From a virus, in the IMG/VR virus record IMGVR_UViG_3300036792_000267, positions 1 to 64,000 of that record: a DNA stretch of 64,000 nt. One strand, 5' to 3'. Under the pieces are notes generated by a model. That model did no database searches and had not been told where the DNA came from. It was given only the letters and a program-made list of their open reading frames with translations. Both the position numbers and the translations under genes were made by a program. Within the stretch, counting starts at the first letter, position 1, and the number at the start of each line of letters is the position of its first letter. Below are positions 40,850 through 49,431 of the stretch, one piece after another.

Positions 40850-42015
40850 CCAAAGAAGCAGGGGCTGACTACGGCTCCCTGGAGTTCACCGTCCGGCGGG
40901 CCATGTTCGCCCAGCTGGCGGACTGGGTGATGACCGCCGTCCCGAGCAGCGCCACGCTCCCGGTCAACGGCTGCTTCCAGGTCACCGTGAGCCCTGAGAA
41001 CCTGCGGGTGGCTGCCACCGACCAGGCTAAGGCGGTGCTTGCCGAGATCCCCGCCATCTCCTCGCAGTCGTCCGGGCAGGTCTACCTGCCGGCCAAGAAG
41101 CTGCGGTCGATCCTGAGCGAGGCCCGTGAGGGCGATGTCACCGTGTCGGTCAAGGCCGGCACGGCGGCGGTGACCGCGGGCTCGGCCAGCTGGCAGCTTC
41201 GCCTGCCCAGCCCTGACGGCTACACCGGGATGCCTGACCTGGAGTCGGCCGCGTTCGCCCCGGTCAGCCGGGAGGCCCTGCGCTGGGCGCTCGACACCGT
41301 GCGGCACGCGGTCGGCAAGGACGCCGGCCGTCCGGCGTTCACCCAGGTCCGTATCGCCGAGGCTGCCGGGCAGATGCTCGCTTGCGCGGCTGACGCCAGC
41401 CAGTTCGCTTCCGCGCCGGTGAACGGCTTCCCGCGTGACATGCTCATCCCCGGCGGCGTGCTGGATGACCTGCTTAAGCTGCTGTCCAAGATCCCGGTGG
41501 ACGACATCGAGGTGGCCGAGTCCGGCCCCTACGCGGTGTTCCGGGTCGGCACCGTTACCCTGGCGGCGCTGCGGATGGGCGCCCCGTTCCCGAATGTCGA
41601 CCAGCTGTTCCTTGGTCCGGTCAAGGGCAATGACATGAAGCTGGGCGTCGACAAGGACGAGCTGACCGCCGCGCTGCGCCGGGTCAGGGTCAATGTCGAC
41701 GCCAGCACGTCGGCGGTCGCGCTCATCGCCGACACCGCCCCTGGCGGCCGGGGCCGGCTGACCGTCACCGGCCGGGACAAGGGGGGCAACAGCGCTGAGG
41801 AGGTCATCCCAGCGTCCTGGGCGGGCGAGCAGCACCTCATGGTCGTCAACGCGGTGTTCCTGGCCAGCCTGCTGGCTGCCCACCCGGGCGCCACCTGCGA
41901 GTTCATGGTGGGCAAGGATCGCGGCCGGGTGCGCGCGCCCCTCCTGCTCAGGGACGAGGACAAGCAGGTCACCGGGACCTGCCCGCAAATGCCGCCCGCG
42001 CTCGTGGGCTACTAA
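40846..42015 (+). CDS. dnaN: DNA polymerase III beta sliding clamp
   Basis: The product is 389 aa, the usual clamp length. Three repeats of the clamp fold are visible: V-Y-L-P-A-K-K-L near 81, the A-S-W-Q-L-R-L-P-S region near 111-119, F-T-Q-V-R-I and the D-M-L-I-P-G motif in the middle, and L-M-V-V-N-A-V-F-L near 328. It should tether the PolA-type polymerase or other enzymes to DNA. ATGA overlap with the coiled-coil gene. Confidence 0.75.
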   Translation: MTKEAGADYGSLEFTVRRAMFAQLADWVMTAVPSSATLPVNGCFQVTVSPENLRVAATDQAKAVLAEIPAISSQSSGQVYLPAKKLRSILSEAREGDVTVSVKAGTAAVTAGSASWQLRLPSPDGYTGMPDLESAAFAPVSREALRWALDTVRHAVGKDAGRPAFTQVRIAEAAGQMLACAADASQFASAPVNGFPRDMLIPGGVLDDLLKLLSKIPVDDIEVAESGPYAVFRVGTVTLAALRMGAPFPNVDQLFLGPVKGNDMKLGVDKDELTAALRRVRVNVDASTSAVALIADTAPGGRGRLTVTGRDKGGNSAEEVIPASWAGEQHLMVVNAVFLASLLAAHPGATCEFMVGKDRGRVRAPLLLRDEDKQVTGTCPQMPPALVGY

Positions 42016-42030
42016 CAGAGAGGCACCGAG

Positions 42031-42585
42031 ATGCCCAAGTCACTGAAGCAGATGGAAGACGAGGTAGAGGCGTACTGCCGTCAGAAAGGCTGGTACGACC
42101 AGCCGGTCCGGTTTGAGCAGGCGATGGCCCTGCTGCACGAGGAGACGGCGGAGGCCGGCCACGCGTGGCGTGAGTGGGGGCTGGAAGACCACACTCTCGG
42201 GGTGACGGCGGAGAACCCGCGCGGTGGCGGTTACAGCGCCAAGCCCCAGGGCGTCGGCAGCGAGTTCGCTGACGTGCTCATTCGCATGCTGGACGATGAC
42301 CGTCGCTTCGGCCTGATGCTGGCGGAGTACCTGGAGGATGACCCGGAGATCTTCAAGCTTGACGAGGAGTTCCTGGTCAACATCAACACGCTGCACGGCC
42401 TCATCGCTCAGGTGACGACTGCCTGGGCAACCAGTGGCGAGTGCCAGTTCACGGCTTTCGCCGTGGTGCTGTCGTTCCTGCGCCAGCTGGCCCGGCAGTC
42501 GGGTATCAACCTTGTGGCTGAGTATGAGAGAAAGATGGACTATAACCACACTCGCGAATACCGGCACGGGGGCAGGCGGGCTTGA
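42031..42585 (+). CDS. MazG-like nucleotide pyrophosphohydrolase
   Basis: The product is 184 aa. L-L-H-E-E-T-A-E-A-G-H-A-W at 34-46 and E-F-A-D-V-L-I-R-M-L-D at 77-87 are the two EExxE/ExxD metal-binding helices of MazG enzymes. K-M-D-Y-N-H-T-R near the end is also typical. Hydrolyses (d)NTPs or ppGpp; phage versions may counter host stress signalling. Confidence 0.75.
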   Translation: MPKSLKQMEDEVEAYCRQKGWYDQPVRFEQAMALLHEETAEAGHAWREWGLEDHTLGVTAENPRGGGYSAKPQGVGSEFADVLIRMLDDDRRFGLMLAEYLEDDPEIFKLDEEFLVNINTLHGLIAQVTTAWATSGECQFTAFAVVLSFLRQLARQSGINLVAEYERKMDYNHTREYRHGGRRA

Positions 42586-42767
42586 TGGCGGTCACTGTCG
42601 GAACGTTCCGCTTGTCGAGGCAGAGTGTGGCCGTCACTGACGGCAAGCGCCACATCCAGTTCGATACCCCTGCTGACATGGTGGACTGGCTGAACCGTCA
42701 CCCGGAGGTAGTTGCCGACATCTGCCATTTCGACTGGACGACTCAGGCAGTTCTTGGTGGCCACTGA
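42585..42767 (+). CDS. Hypothetical protein
   Basis: The product is 60 aa (61 if TTG 42582 is used). Strand-helix pattern with F-D-T-P-A-D-M-V-D-W-L. Overlaps the MazG stop and the SbcC C-half start. Confidence 0.5.
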   Translation: MAVTVGTFRLSRQSVAVTDGKRHIQFDTPADMVDWLNRHPEVVADICHFDWTTQAVLGGH

Positions 42768-43791
42768 CCTTGCGGCCCTCGCAACGGCGGTCCGGTCCAC
42801 ACGGCGGGACCTGGACCGCCAGGCGGGGCGTGCCCAGCAGGTGGCCAAGGCCGGCCAGCAGGCTGAGGCGGATATCAAGCGCCATCTGGAACGTGCCGAG
42901 TTGTGCGCCTGCACCGCAGCCCTGCTCACGAGGATCGGCGAGGAGGCGCAGGAGAGCGCCCGCGAGATGTTCGATGACCTGGCCACGCGGGCGCTGCGGG
43001 ACATCTTCGGCGACGAGTTTTCGTTCCGCCTGGTGCCCGGGGAGACTGGCGGCCAGGTGACCCTGGAGCCGGTCATCCGGTCGGAGTACGACGGCGAGGT
43101 CATCGAGACGCCCGTGCTCGAAGCGCGCGGCGGCGGCATGGCGGTGGTCGTCGGGTTTGTGCTGCAACTGGTCATGGTTCTGCTCACCCCGGGCGCGCGC
43201 AAGATCCTGTTCCTTGACGAGACGTTCGCGTTCGTGTCGGAGAGCTACACCGACCGGCTGGCGGAGTTCATCGCCAAGGTCGCTAAGAGCAAGGGCGTGC
43301 AGATTGTGATGATTACCCATGACCGGACGTTCGCGCAGTACGCCGACGTCAAGGTGCGCCTGGTGCTCGGCCCCGGCGGGGTAACCCAGGTCTACGAGGG
43401 GGAGAGCGAGTTATGCCAGGCCGTAGTCCTGACTCGATCGAGCGGTGGTTGGACGAGAACCTGTTTCGTTTCGATGGTCCCGCCCAGATGCTGGGGACCG
43501 AGCCCAACGCGACGCGCCGGAAGTGGGACCTCACTGACGTGCGGTGGCTGCTCGCCGCGAGCTGGGATTACAGCCAGGCAGCCGGCAACATGGCGATCCC
43601 CGCCCTGTACGACGCGATCCACAAGGCCGGGGTTTACACGCTGGCCGACCGTTTTTACCTTCCCGCCACCCCGCGCGACATGGACCTGCTGGAGCGCGGC
43701 CAGGTGCCGGTGTTCGGCATCGAGTCCAGGCACCAGGCCCGCGACTTCGACGTGCTGGGAACGTCTATCTCGTACACAGTTCTGTTCATGA
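42757..43791 (+). CDS. SbcC/Rad50-like ATPase, C-terminal half
   Basis: From GTG 42757, residues 1-75 are a coiled-coil arm; V-L-E-A-R-G-G-G-M at 120-128 is the ABC signature region, K-I-L-F-L-D-E-T-F at 149-157 Walker B, and M-I-T-H-D at 185-189 the His switch. This is the half missing from the gene at 35425. No in-frame stop occurs until 43791, so the frame overlaps the radical SAM gene by 379 bp; the recognised domain ends near residue 215. A lost stop codon or a real long overlap are both possible. Confidence 0.7.
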   Translation: MATDLAALATAVRSTRRDLDRQAGRAQQVAKAGQQAEADIKRHLERAELCACTAALLTRIGEEAQESAREMFDDLATRALRDIFGDEFSFRLVPGETGGQVTLEPVIRSEYDGEVIETPVLEARGGGMAVVVGFVLQLVMVLLTPGARKILFLDETFAFVSESYTDRLAEFIAKVAKSKGVQIVMITHDRTFAQYADVKVRLVLGPGGVTQVYEGESELCQAVVLTRSSGGWTRTCFVSMVPPRCWGPSPTRRAGSGTSLTCGGCSPRAGITARQPATWRSPPCTTRSTRPGFTRWPTVFTFPPPRATWTCWSAARCRCSASSPGTRPATSTCWERLSRTQFCS

Positions 43792-46385
43792 ACTTCTGTA
43801 AGTTCCTGACGATGAGCGGCATCCCGCTGCGCTGGAGGGACCGGAGGGAGAACGCTGCCGACTACCCGATGGTCATGGCTGGCGGCCAGGCCTACTGCGC
43901 GCCGGAGTTCATGGCCCCGGTGGTGGACTGCGTGTGGCTGGGGGAGGCCGAGGACGAAGAGGGCAATCCCGGCATCAGCGCGGTCTGCGAGGCTATCCGC
44001 AAGATGAAGGACGCGGGCTTCTGGCAGAGCGACCGCGAGCTGTGTTACCGGGACCTCGCGCGCACGTTCAACTTCCTGTACTTCCCTCGGTATACGGCGG
44101 TGGACTACCACTACGAGGACCGCGGGCTGCCGGAGCCGACGAAGATGGTGTCCGGTTACCGGAGCACGATCGAGGGTGTCGGGACCACCTTCAAGGCCCG
44201 GCGCGTGGCCAACCTCAACAAGGCTGACCTGATGACGTCAGCGCCGCTGCTGTTCGGCGACCCGGGCATGGGCTCGGGCGACGTGGAGATGCAGCGCGGG
44301 TGCCCAGCCTGGTGCGTGTTCTGCCGGATCGGCTGGGTGACCAAGCCTCCCCGGCAGGAGGACGTTGACCGCACTGTGGCCCGTGCGCTGAAGTGGCGCG
44401 ACAGCATGGGGTCGGTTGACATTTCCCTGGTCGCCCCCGACCCGCCTATGCACACCCAGAAGAAGAAGCTGATCGCCGAGCTGCTGGAGAACGTCACCGG
44501 CCGGGTGGACGCCTCCTCGATGCGGATTGACGACTACCTGTCCGACCCCGACTTCGCGCTGCTGCTGCAGGTTTCCGGGGTCACGGCGCTCACCCTCGGC
44601 CTGGAGGGCAACGCCCAGCACACGCGCGACCTGGCTGGCAAGGGCACGTCCGACGCCGACGTGGAGAAGGTCGTTACCCGGGCGATCCGGGCCGGCGTCC
44701 GCAAGATCAAGCTCTACTTCATCACCAACTGGCCCGGTGAGGAACTGGCCGACGTGATGCGGGTGGTGGAGCTGGGCAAGAAGCTGGCTGACATCCGCAA
44801 CGGGTTCGGCGAGGCCGCGGCCGGCGTGCAGATCATCTTCAGCTGGACCCCGTTGCTCATCGAGGCACAAACCCCGTTGCAGTGGTTTGAGGTCACTCCG
44901 CCCGACTACATGCTGCAGGAGGCCCTGACCGAGCTGCGGGACCACCGGATCTGGATCAAGATCGGATCTAAGGCTAGTCCGCCTAAGCTCGCGTTCTTCC
45001 AGGCGTGCCAGCGGGCCAACCGGGGCGCGGGCGAGGCCATCGTAGACGTCATCGAGCACTACGGCACGGCCAGCTGGGGCGGCTTCCCGAAGGACATGCG
45101 GGAAAGACTCGATGAGTCGATGAAAGTTCACGGGTTCCGCAACGGGCTCGATGACATCTTCGGCGAGCGGTTCTTCGAGGACCGGCTCGGCTGGGAGATG
45201 ATCGACACTGGCGTCAAGCCGTCGCTGATGTGGCGAGCTTACCGGGACATGGTGGAGTTCCTTGAAGGCACTGACGCCGGGACCTACGACGCTGATATCC
45301 CCGAGGGATATCACGGCAACGAGTGGGTGTCGCGCTGCGACCAGCATTGCTCGGGCAACTCGTGCGGGGCGTGTGACAAGCACGACCTGGAGCTGCGCCG
45401 CCAGTACGTGCAGGCCGTCGACCGCGACCTGTCCCGTGAGCCGGTCCGGCCCATCGACCAGGCGACCGTGGCTCAGCGGGTGCGGCTGAAGGTGGAGCGG
45501 CCGGCGAAGTTCCGTTTCGTGTCCGGCACCTCGCTGGAGTACATCATCCGCCGGGCTGGCTACCGGGCCCAGGCTGCCATGGCTGCGCTCGGCAGGCCCG
45601 TGCCAGACATGGCGGTGGAATCGGTGCGGCTGGCGTCGTCCGGCACCTCTTACCGCGAGCGCAGCGCCGGGGTCGACTACGCCGAGTTCGGCCTGACCCG
45701 TGTGGCCGACAACTTCGACATCGGCGAATACCTCATCAAGATGGCCGTGCACATGCATCCGCACTTGCACTGGAGCGGGAACTTCGCGGTGCTCCCGGCC
45801 GCGGCGAGGCTCCCTGCGCGCCCGCAGAGCTTGTGGGAGCTGGAGGTCGCTGACGATCCTGCGGTTCTGGTTAAGCGGCTGCAGCGGTGGGACGAGGCTG
45901 AGTCCGTGCCGGTGCTGGTCCGCGCGGACAGCTTCTACGCCGGCGCGACCGCTGTCGAGGGCGACGCTAAGGAGCACGTCTCGGACTTCTGGCTGGCCCG
46001 TGACGGGCAGCGCACCGTGCTGCGCATGCTGCTCAACGGCAAGCTCGGGCCCTACCAGGCGTACGCGGCGCTGGCCGGCAAGGCCAGCTGGATCGAGGCG
46101 GCGCGCTACACCGCGCAGCGCCTGGAGTTCTTCAGCGGCGGCGGGCAGCCGTGCGAGGGGTGCGGCATGCCGGTGCCGGCGTCCCTGCTCGACGTCCCGT
46201 GGAGCGAGCGGTACTGCCCGCGCTGCGGGGACGCGTCCGAAGGGAAGATAATCGCGGCGCTCGCGGGCGCCGGCGTATTACAGGTACCTGCGTTCGCACC
46301 TGGAGGAACCTGTGCAAGCACCCGGATTCAGCAAGCCGGCTCACGGTTACGGCCAGCCGTTCGGCATCAGCCCGGACACCACTGA
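43413..46385 (+). CDS. Large radical SAM protein, B12-binding type
   Basis: The product is 990 aa. Residues 90-200 look like a B12-binding-type Rossmann domain (P-M-V-M-A-G-G-Q near 151). The radical SAM cluster C-x3-C-x2-C (R-G-C-P-A-W-C-V-F-C) has Cys297, 301 and 304, followed by a TIM-barrel pattern. A C-terminal domain near 675-760 (R-L-K-V-E-R-P-A-K-F-R-F-V-S-G) resembles the DUF2344 part of the same family, and a last zinc-like C-x2-C ... C-x2-C lies near 915-945. Substrate unknown; RNA or DNA modification is one possibility. Confidence 0.75.
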   Translation: MPGRSPDSIERWLDENLFRFDGPAQMLGTEPNATRRKWDLTDVRWLLAASWDYSQAAGNMAIPALYDAIHKAGVYTLADRFYLPATPRDMDLLERGQVPVFGIESRHQARDFDVLGTSISYTVLFMNFCKFLTMSGIPLRWRDRRENAADYPMVMAGGQAYCAPEFMAPVVDCVWLGEAEDEEGNPGISAVCEAIRKMKDAGFWQSDRELCYRDLARTFNFLYFPRYTAVDYHYEDRGLPEPTKMVSGYRSTIEGVGTTFKARRVANLNKADLMTSAPLLFGDPGMGSGDVEMQRGCPAWCVFCRIGWVTKPPRQEDVDRTVARALKWRDSMGSVDISLVAPDPPMHTQKKKLIAELLENVTGRVDASSMRIDDYLSDPDFALLLQVSGVTALTLGLEGNAQHTRDLAGKGTSDADVEKVVTRAIRAGVRKIKLYFITNWPGEELADVMRVVELGKKLADIRNGFGEAAAGVQIIFSWTPLLIEAQTPLQWFEVTPPDYMLQEALTELRDHRIWIKIGSKASPPKLAFFQACQRANRGAGEAIVDVIEHYGTASWGGFPKDMRERLDESMKVHGFRNGLDDIFGERFFEDRLGWEMIDTGVKPSLMWRAYRDMVEFLEGTDAGTYDADIPEGYHGNEWVSRCDQHCSGNSCGACDKHDLELRRQYVQAVDRDLSREPVRPIDQATVAQRVRLKVERPAKFRFVSGTSLEYIIRRAGYRAQAAMAALGRPVPDMAVESVRLASSGTSYRERSAGVDYAEFGLTRVADNFDIGEYLIKMAVHMHPHLHWSGNFAVLPAAARLPARPQSLWELEVADDPAVLVKRLQRWDEAESVPVLVRADSFYAGATAVEGDAKEHVSDFWLARDGQRTVLRMLLNGKLGPYQAYAALAGKASWIEAARYTAQRLEFFSGGGQPCEGCGMPVPASLLDVPWSERYCPRCGDASEGKIIAALAGAGVLQVPAFAPGGTCASTRIQQAGSRLRPAVRHQPGHH

Positions 46386-46461
46386 CGACAATTGGGCAGG
46401 TGACAGCTTCGCGGTAGTCCCTCCCCCGGAGGTTCTGGAGCCCGTTGAGCAGCCCGCCTGA
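46312..46461 (+). CDS. Small Pro-rich protein
   Basis: A 49-aa frame from GTG 46312 with a very good GGAGG site 8 nt upstream. Pro/Gly/Asp-rich, unrecognised. It overlaps the end of the radical SAM gene and the start of the next zinc protein. Confidence 0.5.
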   Translation: MQAPGFSKPAHGYGQPFGISPDTTDDNWAGDSFAVVPPPEVLEPVEQPA

Positions 46462-46678
46462 GCCGCTGGCGGGGGAGAGCGCGCCCTGCCCCTACTGCGG
46501 CGGCACCGCCGAGCTTGAGCAGGATGGCGACGCTACCTACTTCGCCTGCCCGGAGTGCGAGGGCGAGTTCGGCTACCGCAAGGCCGGGAGCGGGGCGTTC
46601 TGCGCAGCGGGCCTGCCTGTCCCCGTTCCCGAGCCGGTGCTCATCGCAACCACCATCACGACGAGGAGGCCTGAATGA
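46445..46678 (+). CDS. Zinc-ribbon protein
   Basis: The product is 77 aa from TTG 46445. C-P-Y-C-G-G then C-P-E-C form a zinc ribbon at residues 15-38. Overlaps the DnaX start (ATGA). Confidence 0.5.
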   Translation: MSSPPEPLAGESAPCPYCGGTAELEQDGDATYFACPECEGEFGYRKAGSGAFCAAGLPVPVPEPVLIATTITTRRPE

Positions 46679-47829
46679 GCGAGCCCTTGCAGCTGCAGTA
46701 CCGGCCGCGGACATTCGGTGACGTCGCTGGGCAGAAGCCGACTGTGGCCCTGCTGTACCTGATGTGCAAGCGCGGCACGGTGCCCGGCGGGATGCTCTTC
46801 TACGGCAAGTACGGGTCAGGCAAGACGACCATGGCCCGCATCGTGGCCAAGGCGCTCAACTGCGAGGCCCCGCCCGGGTCGGCCGCCAGCTGGCCGTGCG
46901 GCACCTGCGCGAGCTGCGCCGCGGTCGACAACGACACCAGCCCCGACGTGGAGGAGCTGGACGCGGCCGGCAACGGCACGGTGGCGGAGATCCGCGCTAT
47001 CCGCGAGCGGGCCTACTACGGCGCGGTCGGCGGGAAGTACAAGGTCTACATCATCGATGAGGCGCACGGCTTGTCCGGTGCGGCGTTCGAGTCCATCCTG
47101 AAGATCCTTGAGGAGCCGCCGCCGGGCGTGGTGTTCATCCTGGTCACCACCCAGTTCGAGTCCGTCCCCAAGACGGTGCGCAGCCGGTGCAGCCCGTTCC
47201 GGTTCGACCCGCTGACGGTGCCCGTCATCCGCGACCGGCTGGTGCACATCTGCCAGGCCGAGGGGTTCGCGATCGAGCCCGCGCTGCTGACCGCCATCGC
47301 CGAGGCGAGCGGCGGGGCGCTGCGCGACGCCGTGGTGCGGCTCGGCCAGGTGGCCGGCGTTGGCATCGGCTCCCTGGAGATGTGGCGCGAGCTGACCGGG
47401 GAGACTGACTTCGCGCCCGCGTTGCTGACCGCAGCGGCCGACGGCAACTACGCCGCCATGTACGCCTCGATGGCCAGTGCCCTGGCTTCCTACGGCGACG
47501 CGGGCCACGTGGCCCGCGAGGTGGTGAACTGCCTGGCTGAGCTGCTGGTGCTGTCGTGCGGCGGCGAGGTCTCCTCGCAGGGCGAGGCGCTGGCCGCCCG
47601 GCGCGAGCTGGTCACCCGGCTGGGCGCCCCCCGCGTGCAGGCGGCCATGTCGGTGCTGTGGGACCTGCACGCGCGGGTCCGGGTCGATGACCGCGAGACC
47701 GCGCTCAAGCTTGCCCTGGCCAAGCTCGCCCAGAAGCTCGCCCCGCGCGAGCAGGCCGCGCCGATCGTGGCGGCTGGAGGTGAAAGGGCCTCCGCTGAGT
47801 TCATGAGAGAGGCGCTGGGGTCCGTATGA
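46675..47829 (+). CDS. dnaX: DNA polymerase III gamma/tau (DnaX)
   Basis: The product is 384 aa, the length of a gamma-only form. L-Q-Y-R-P-R-T-F at 6-13, Walker A G-K-Y-G-S-G-K-T-T near 44-52, zinc module C-G-T-C-A-S-C, Walker B I-I-D-E-A-H, E-E-P-P and the arginine finger S-R-C are all present. No tau extension follows, so coupling to the polymerase must occur otherwise. GTP/ATP-driven clamp loading onto primed DNA. Confidence 0.9.
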   Translation: MSEPLQLQYRPRTFGDVAGQKPTVALLYLMCKRGTVPGGMLFYGKYGSGKTTMARIVAKALNCEAPPGSAASWPCGTCASCAAVDNDTSPDVEELDAAGNGTVAEIRAIRERAYYGAVGGKYKVYIIDEAHGLSGAAFESILKILEEPPPGVVFILVTTQFESVPKTVRSRCSPFRFDPLTVPVIRDRLVHICQAEGFAIEPALLTAIAEASGGALRDAVVRLGQVAGVGIGSLEMWRELTGETDFAPALLTAAADGNYAAMYASMASALASYGDAGHVAREVVNCLAELLVLSCGGEVSSQGEALAARRELVTRLGAPRVQAAMSVLWDLHARVRVDDRETALKLALAKLAQKLAPREQAAPIVAAGGERASAEFMREALGSV

Positions 47830-48059
47830 GAACAGACCTGTCTGACCGGCATCCGTCCACGCAGCAAGTGGGCCAGTGGCTTACGCCGAATCCCAATCTT
47901 CCGGCAGGTGCTCCCGCTACCGTGGCTGCCGTGATGTGCGACACGCGGGACAGGCTGCTTGAATTGTGCGATGACGGGCCGGAGTTTACCGTGGCCCTGC
48001 GTCACCTGGTCGACGCCAAGGACGCGGCGGTTCGCCAGGCCATCGCTGACGCGAGGTAG
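47826..48059 (+). CDS. Acb2/Tad1-like hairpin-domain protein (possible anti-CBASS)
   Basis: The product is 77 aa. A start H-P-S-T-Q-Q and a C-terminal helical hairpin L-L-E-L-C-D-D-G-P-E-F-T-V-A-L-R-H-L-V-D-A-K resemble the Acb2/Tad1 hairpin domain (pattern LLxLxPDxxExSxAL-xLxEA). Acb2 proteins sequester cyclic nucleotides used by CBASS and Thoeris defence. The match is by eye and the cyclic-nucleotide-binding residues were not checked. ATGA overlap with dnaX. Confidence 0.45.
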   Translation: MRTDLSDRHPSTQQVGQWLTPNPNLPAGAPATVAAVMCDTRDRLLELCDDGPEFTVALRHLVDAKDAAVRQAIADAR

Positions 48060-48061
48060 GC

Positions 48062-48616
48062 GTGGCCCTTCGTTTTGACGAGGAGTGGATGGGCCAGGGG
48101 CAGCTCGACGTGCTGGCGGCCCTGGCTCAGTCCACCAGCCGCCTCGACGGCGAGGCCATCGAGATCGGTACCTGGCAGGGCCGCTCGGCCATCCCTATCG
48201 CCAACGCCATCGCGCCCAAGGTCTTGCACGTCGTGGACCACTGGGAGGGCGACGACCCCGCCGCAGTTGCGCAGGGGCTCGGCATCCCGGCTGAGCTGGT
48301 CAAGCGGGACAACTACGGGATCTTCACCGCCAACGTCGCTGAGGCCACCCAGGGCAACGTGAGTGTCTGGAAGATGGGCTGGCGCGAGTTCGCCGGCCAG
48401 TGGGACCGCCCGATCCGGTTTCTGCACCTGGATGCCACGCATACGACGCGGGAGGTGTCGGAGAACATCGCCGCGCTGCTGCCGCACGCCATGCGCGGGG
48501 CGGTCTTCGCCGGCGACGACTGGAACTGGCCGACGGTCGCGGCCGGGGTGCGCGAGCAGTTCTCCGGCGACAAGATCAACGTCCTGTTCGACAAGCTCTG
48601 GTGGGTCCAGTTGTGA
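48062..48616 (+). CDS. Class I SAM-dependent methyltransferase
   Basis: The product is 184 aa. A-I-E-I-G-T-W-Q-G-R-S near 31-41 is motif I; V-L-H-V-V-D-H-W near 54 is the acidic strand end; F-L-H-L-D-A-T-H near 118 follows the methyltransf_24 pattern. First gene of a cassette with two glycosyltransferases; perhaps sugar methylation. Confidence 0.65.
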   Translation: MALRFDEEWMGQGQLDVLAALAQSTSRLDGEAIEIGTWQGRSAIPIANAIAPKVLHVVDHWEGDDPAAVAQGLGIPAELVKRDNYGIFTANVAEATQGNVSVWKMGWREFAGQWDRPIRFLHLDATHTTREVSENIAALLPHAMRGAVFAGDDWNWPTVAAGVREQFSGDKINVLFDKLWWVQL

Positions 48617-49431
48617 AGATCTGGGATACCTTCATGCTCCGCGACGAGCTGGACATCCTCGAATGCCACCTGCGGGAGTACGAGGACACGGATATCTACC
48701 GGCACATCCTGGTAGAGGCCCCGCTGACGTTCACCGGCCAGCCTAAGCCCCTGTACTACGCGGAGAACAGGGAGCGGTTCGCCCCGTGGGCCGACCGCAT
48801 CACCTACCTGGTGGACAACGAGCTGCCCGAGACGAACGACCCCTGGGCACGGGAACGGCACCAGCGGGATTTCGCCCTGCGCGGCCTTGAGGACTCGGAG
48901 CCCGGCGACGTCCTCATTGTCGCCGACGTGGACGAGCTGCTCTTTCACGAGACCCTGCAGCAGCAGCCAGAGCCGTTTCTCGGCTGCAACCTCCAGTTGC
49001 TGTACGGTGCGGTTGACCGGCTCGGCAACCGGCAGGTGATGGCGTCCCTTGCCCGCCGCGGTGCTGTCCACTCCCTCAACTCGGTGCGGGAGCTGCGGGA
49101 GCGCTACCCCAGGATCGAGCACGCCGGCTGGCACCTGAGCTGGCTCGGCGGGCCGGACGTGATCAGGCGGAAAGTCCAGTCGTTCAGCCATACCGAGGCT
49201 GTGCCGAAGATCTGCGGTGACGGCACCCAGCCAGGTATCGCGTACGAGATGTGGGCGTATGGCTGGGTGAACCCCGGCGGCGAGATGTACCCGGGCACCA
49301 CTGACGTGGACCCGGACGAGACCTGGCCGAAGTGGATCTGGGAGTCCTGGGACCCGGTTAACCGCTGCCGCCGCCCGGAGGGCCCGGCCCCTGACATCTG
49401 GTTCCGCCCGAGGAGGGCCCATGCTGAGTGA
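48613..49431 (+). CDS. GT17-like glycosyltransferase
   Basis: The product is 272 aa. K-I-W-D-T-F-M-L-R-D-E-L-D-I-L at the start and R-H-Q-R-D-F-A-L-R-G-L ... V-A-D-V-D-E-L fit family GT17 (beta-1,4-mannosyl-glycoprotein GlcNAc transferase type). Together with the next gene it may decorate virions, the host surface or DNA. GTGA overlap with the methyltransferase gene. Confidence 0.65.
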   Translation: MKIWDTFMLRDELDILECHLREYEDTDIYRHILVEAPLTFTGQPKPLYYAENRERFAPWADRITYLVDNELPETNDPWARERHQRDFALRGLEDSEPGDVLIVADVDELLFHETLQQQPEPFLGCNLQLLYGAVDRLGNRQVMASLARRGAVHSLNSVRELRERYPRIEHAGWHLSWLGGPDVIRRKVQSFSHTEAVPKICGDGTQPGIAYEMWAYGWVNPGGEMYPGTTDVDPDETWPKWIWESWDPVNRCRRPEGPAPDIWFRPRRAHAE

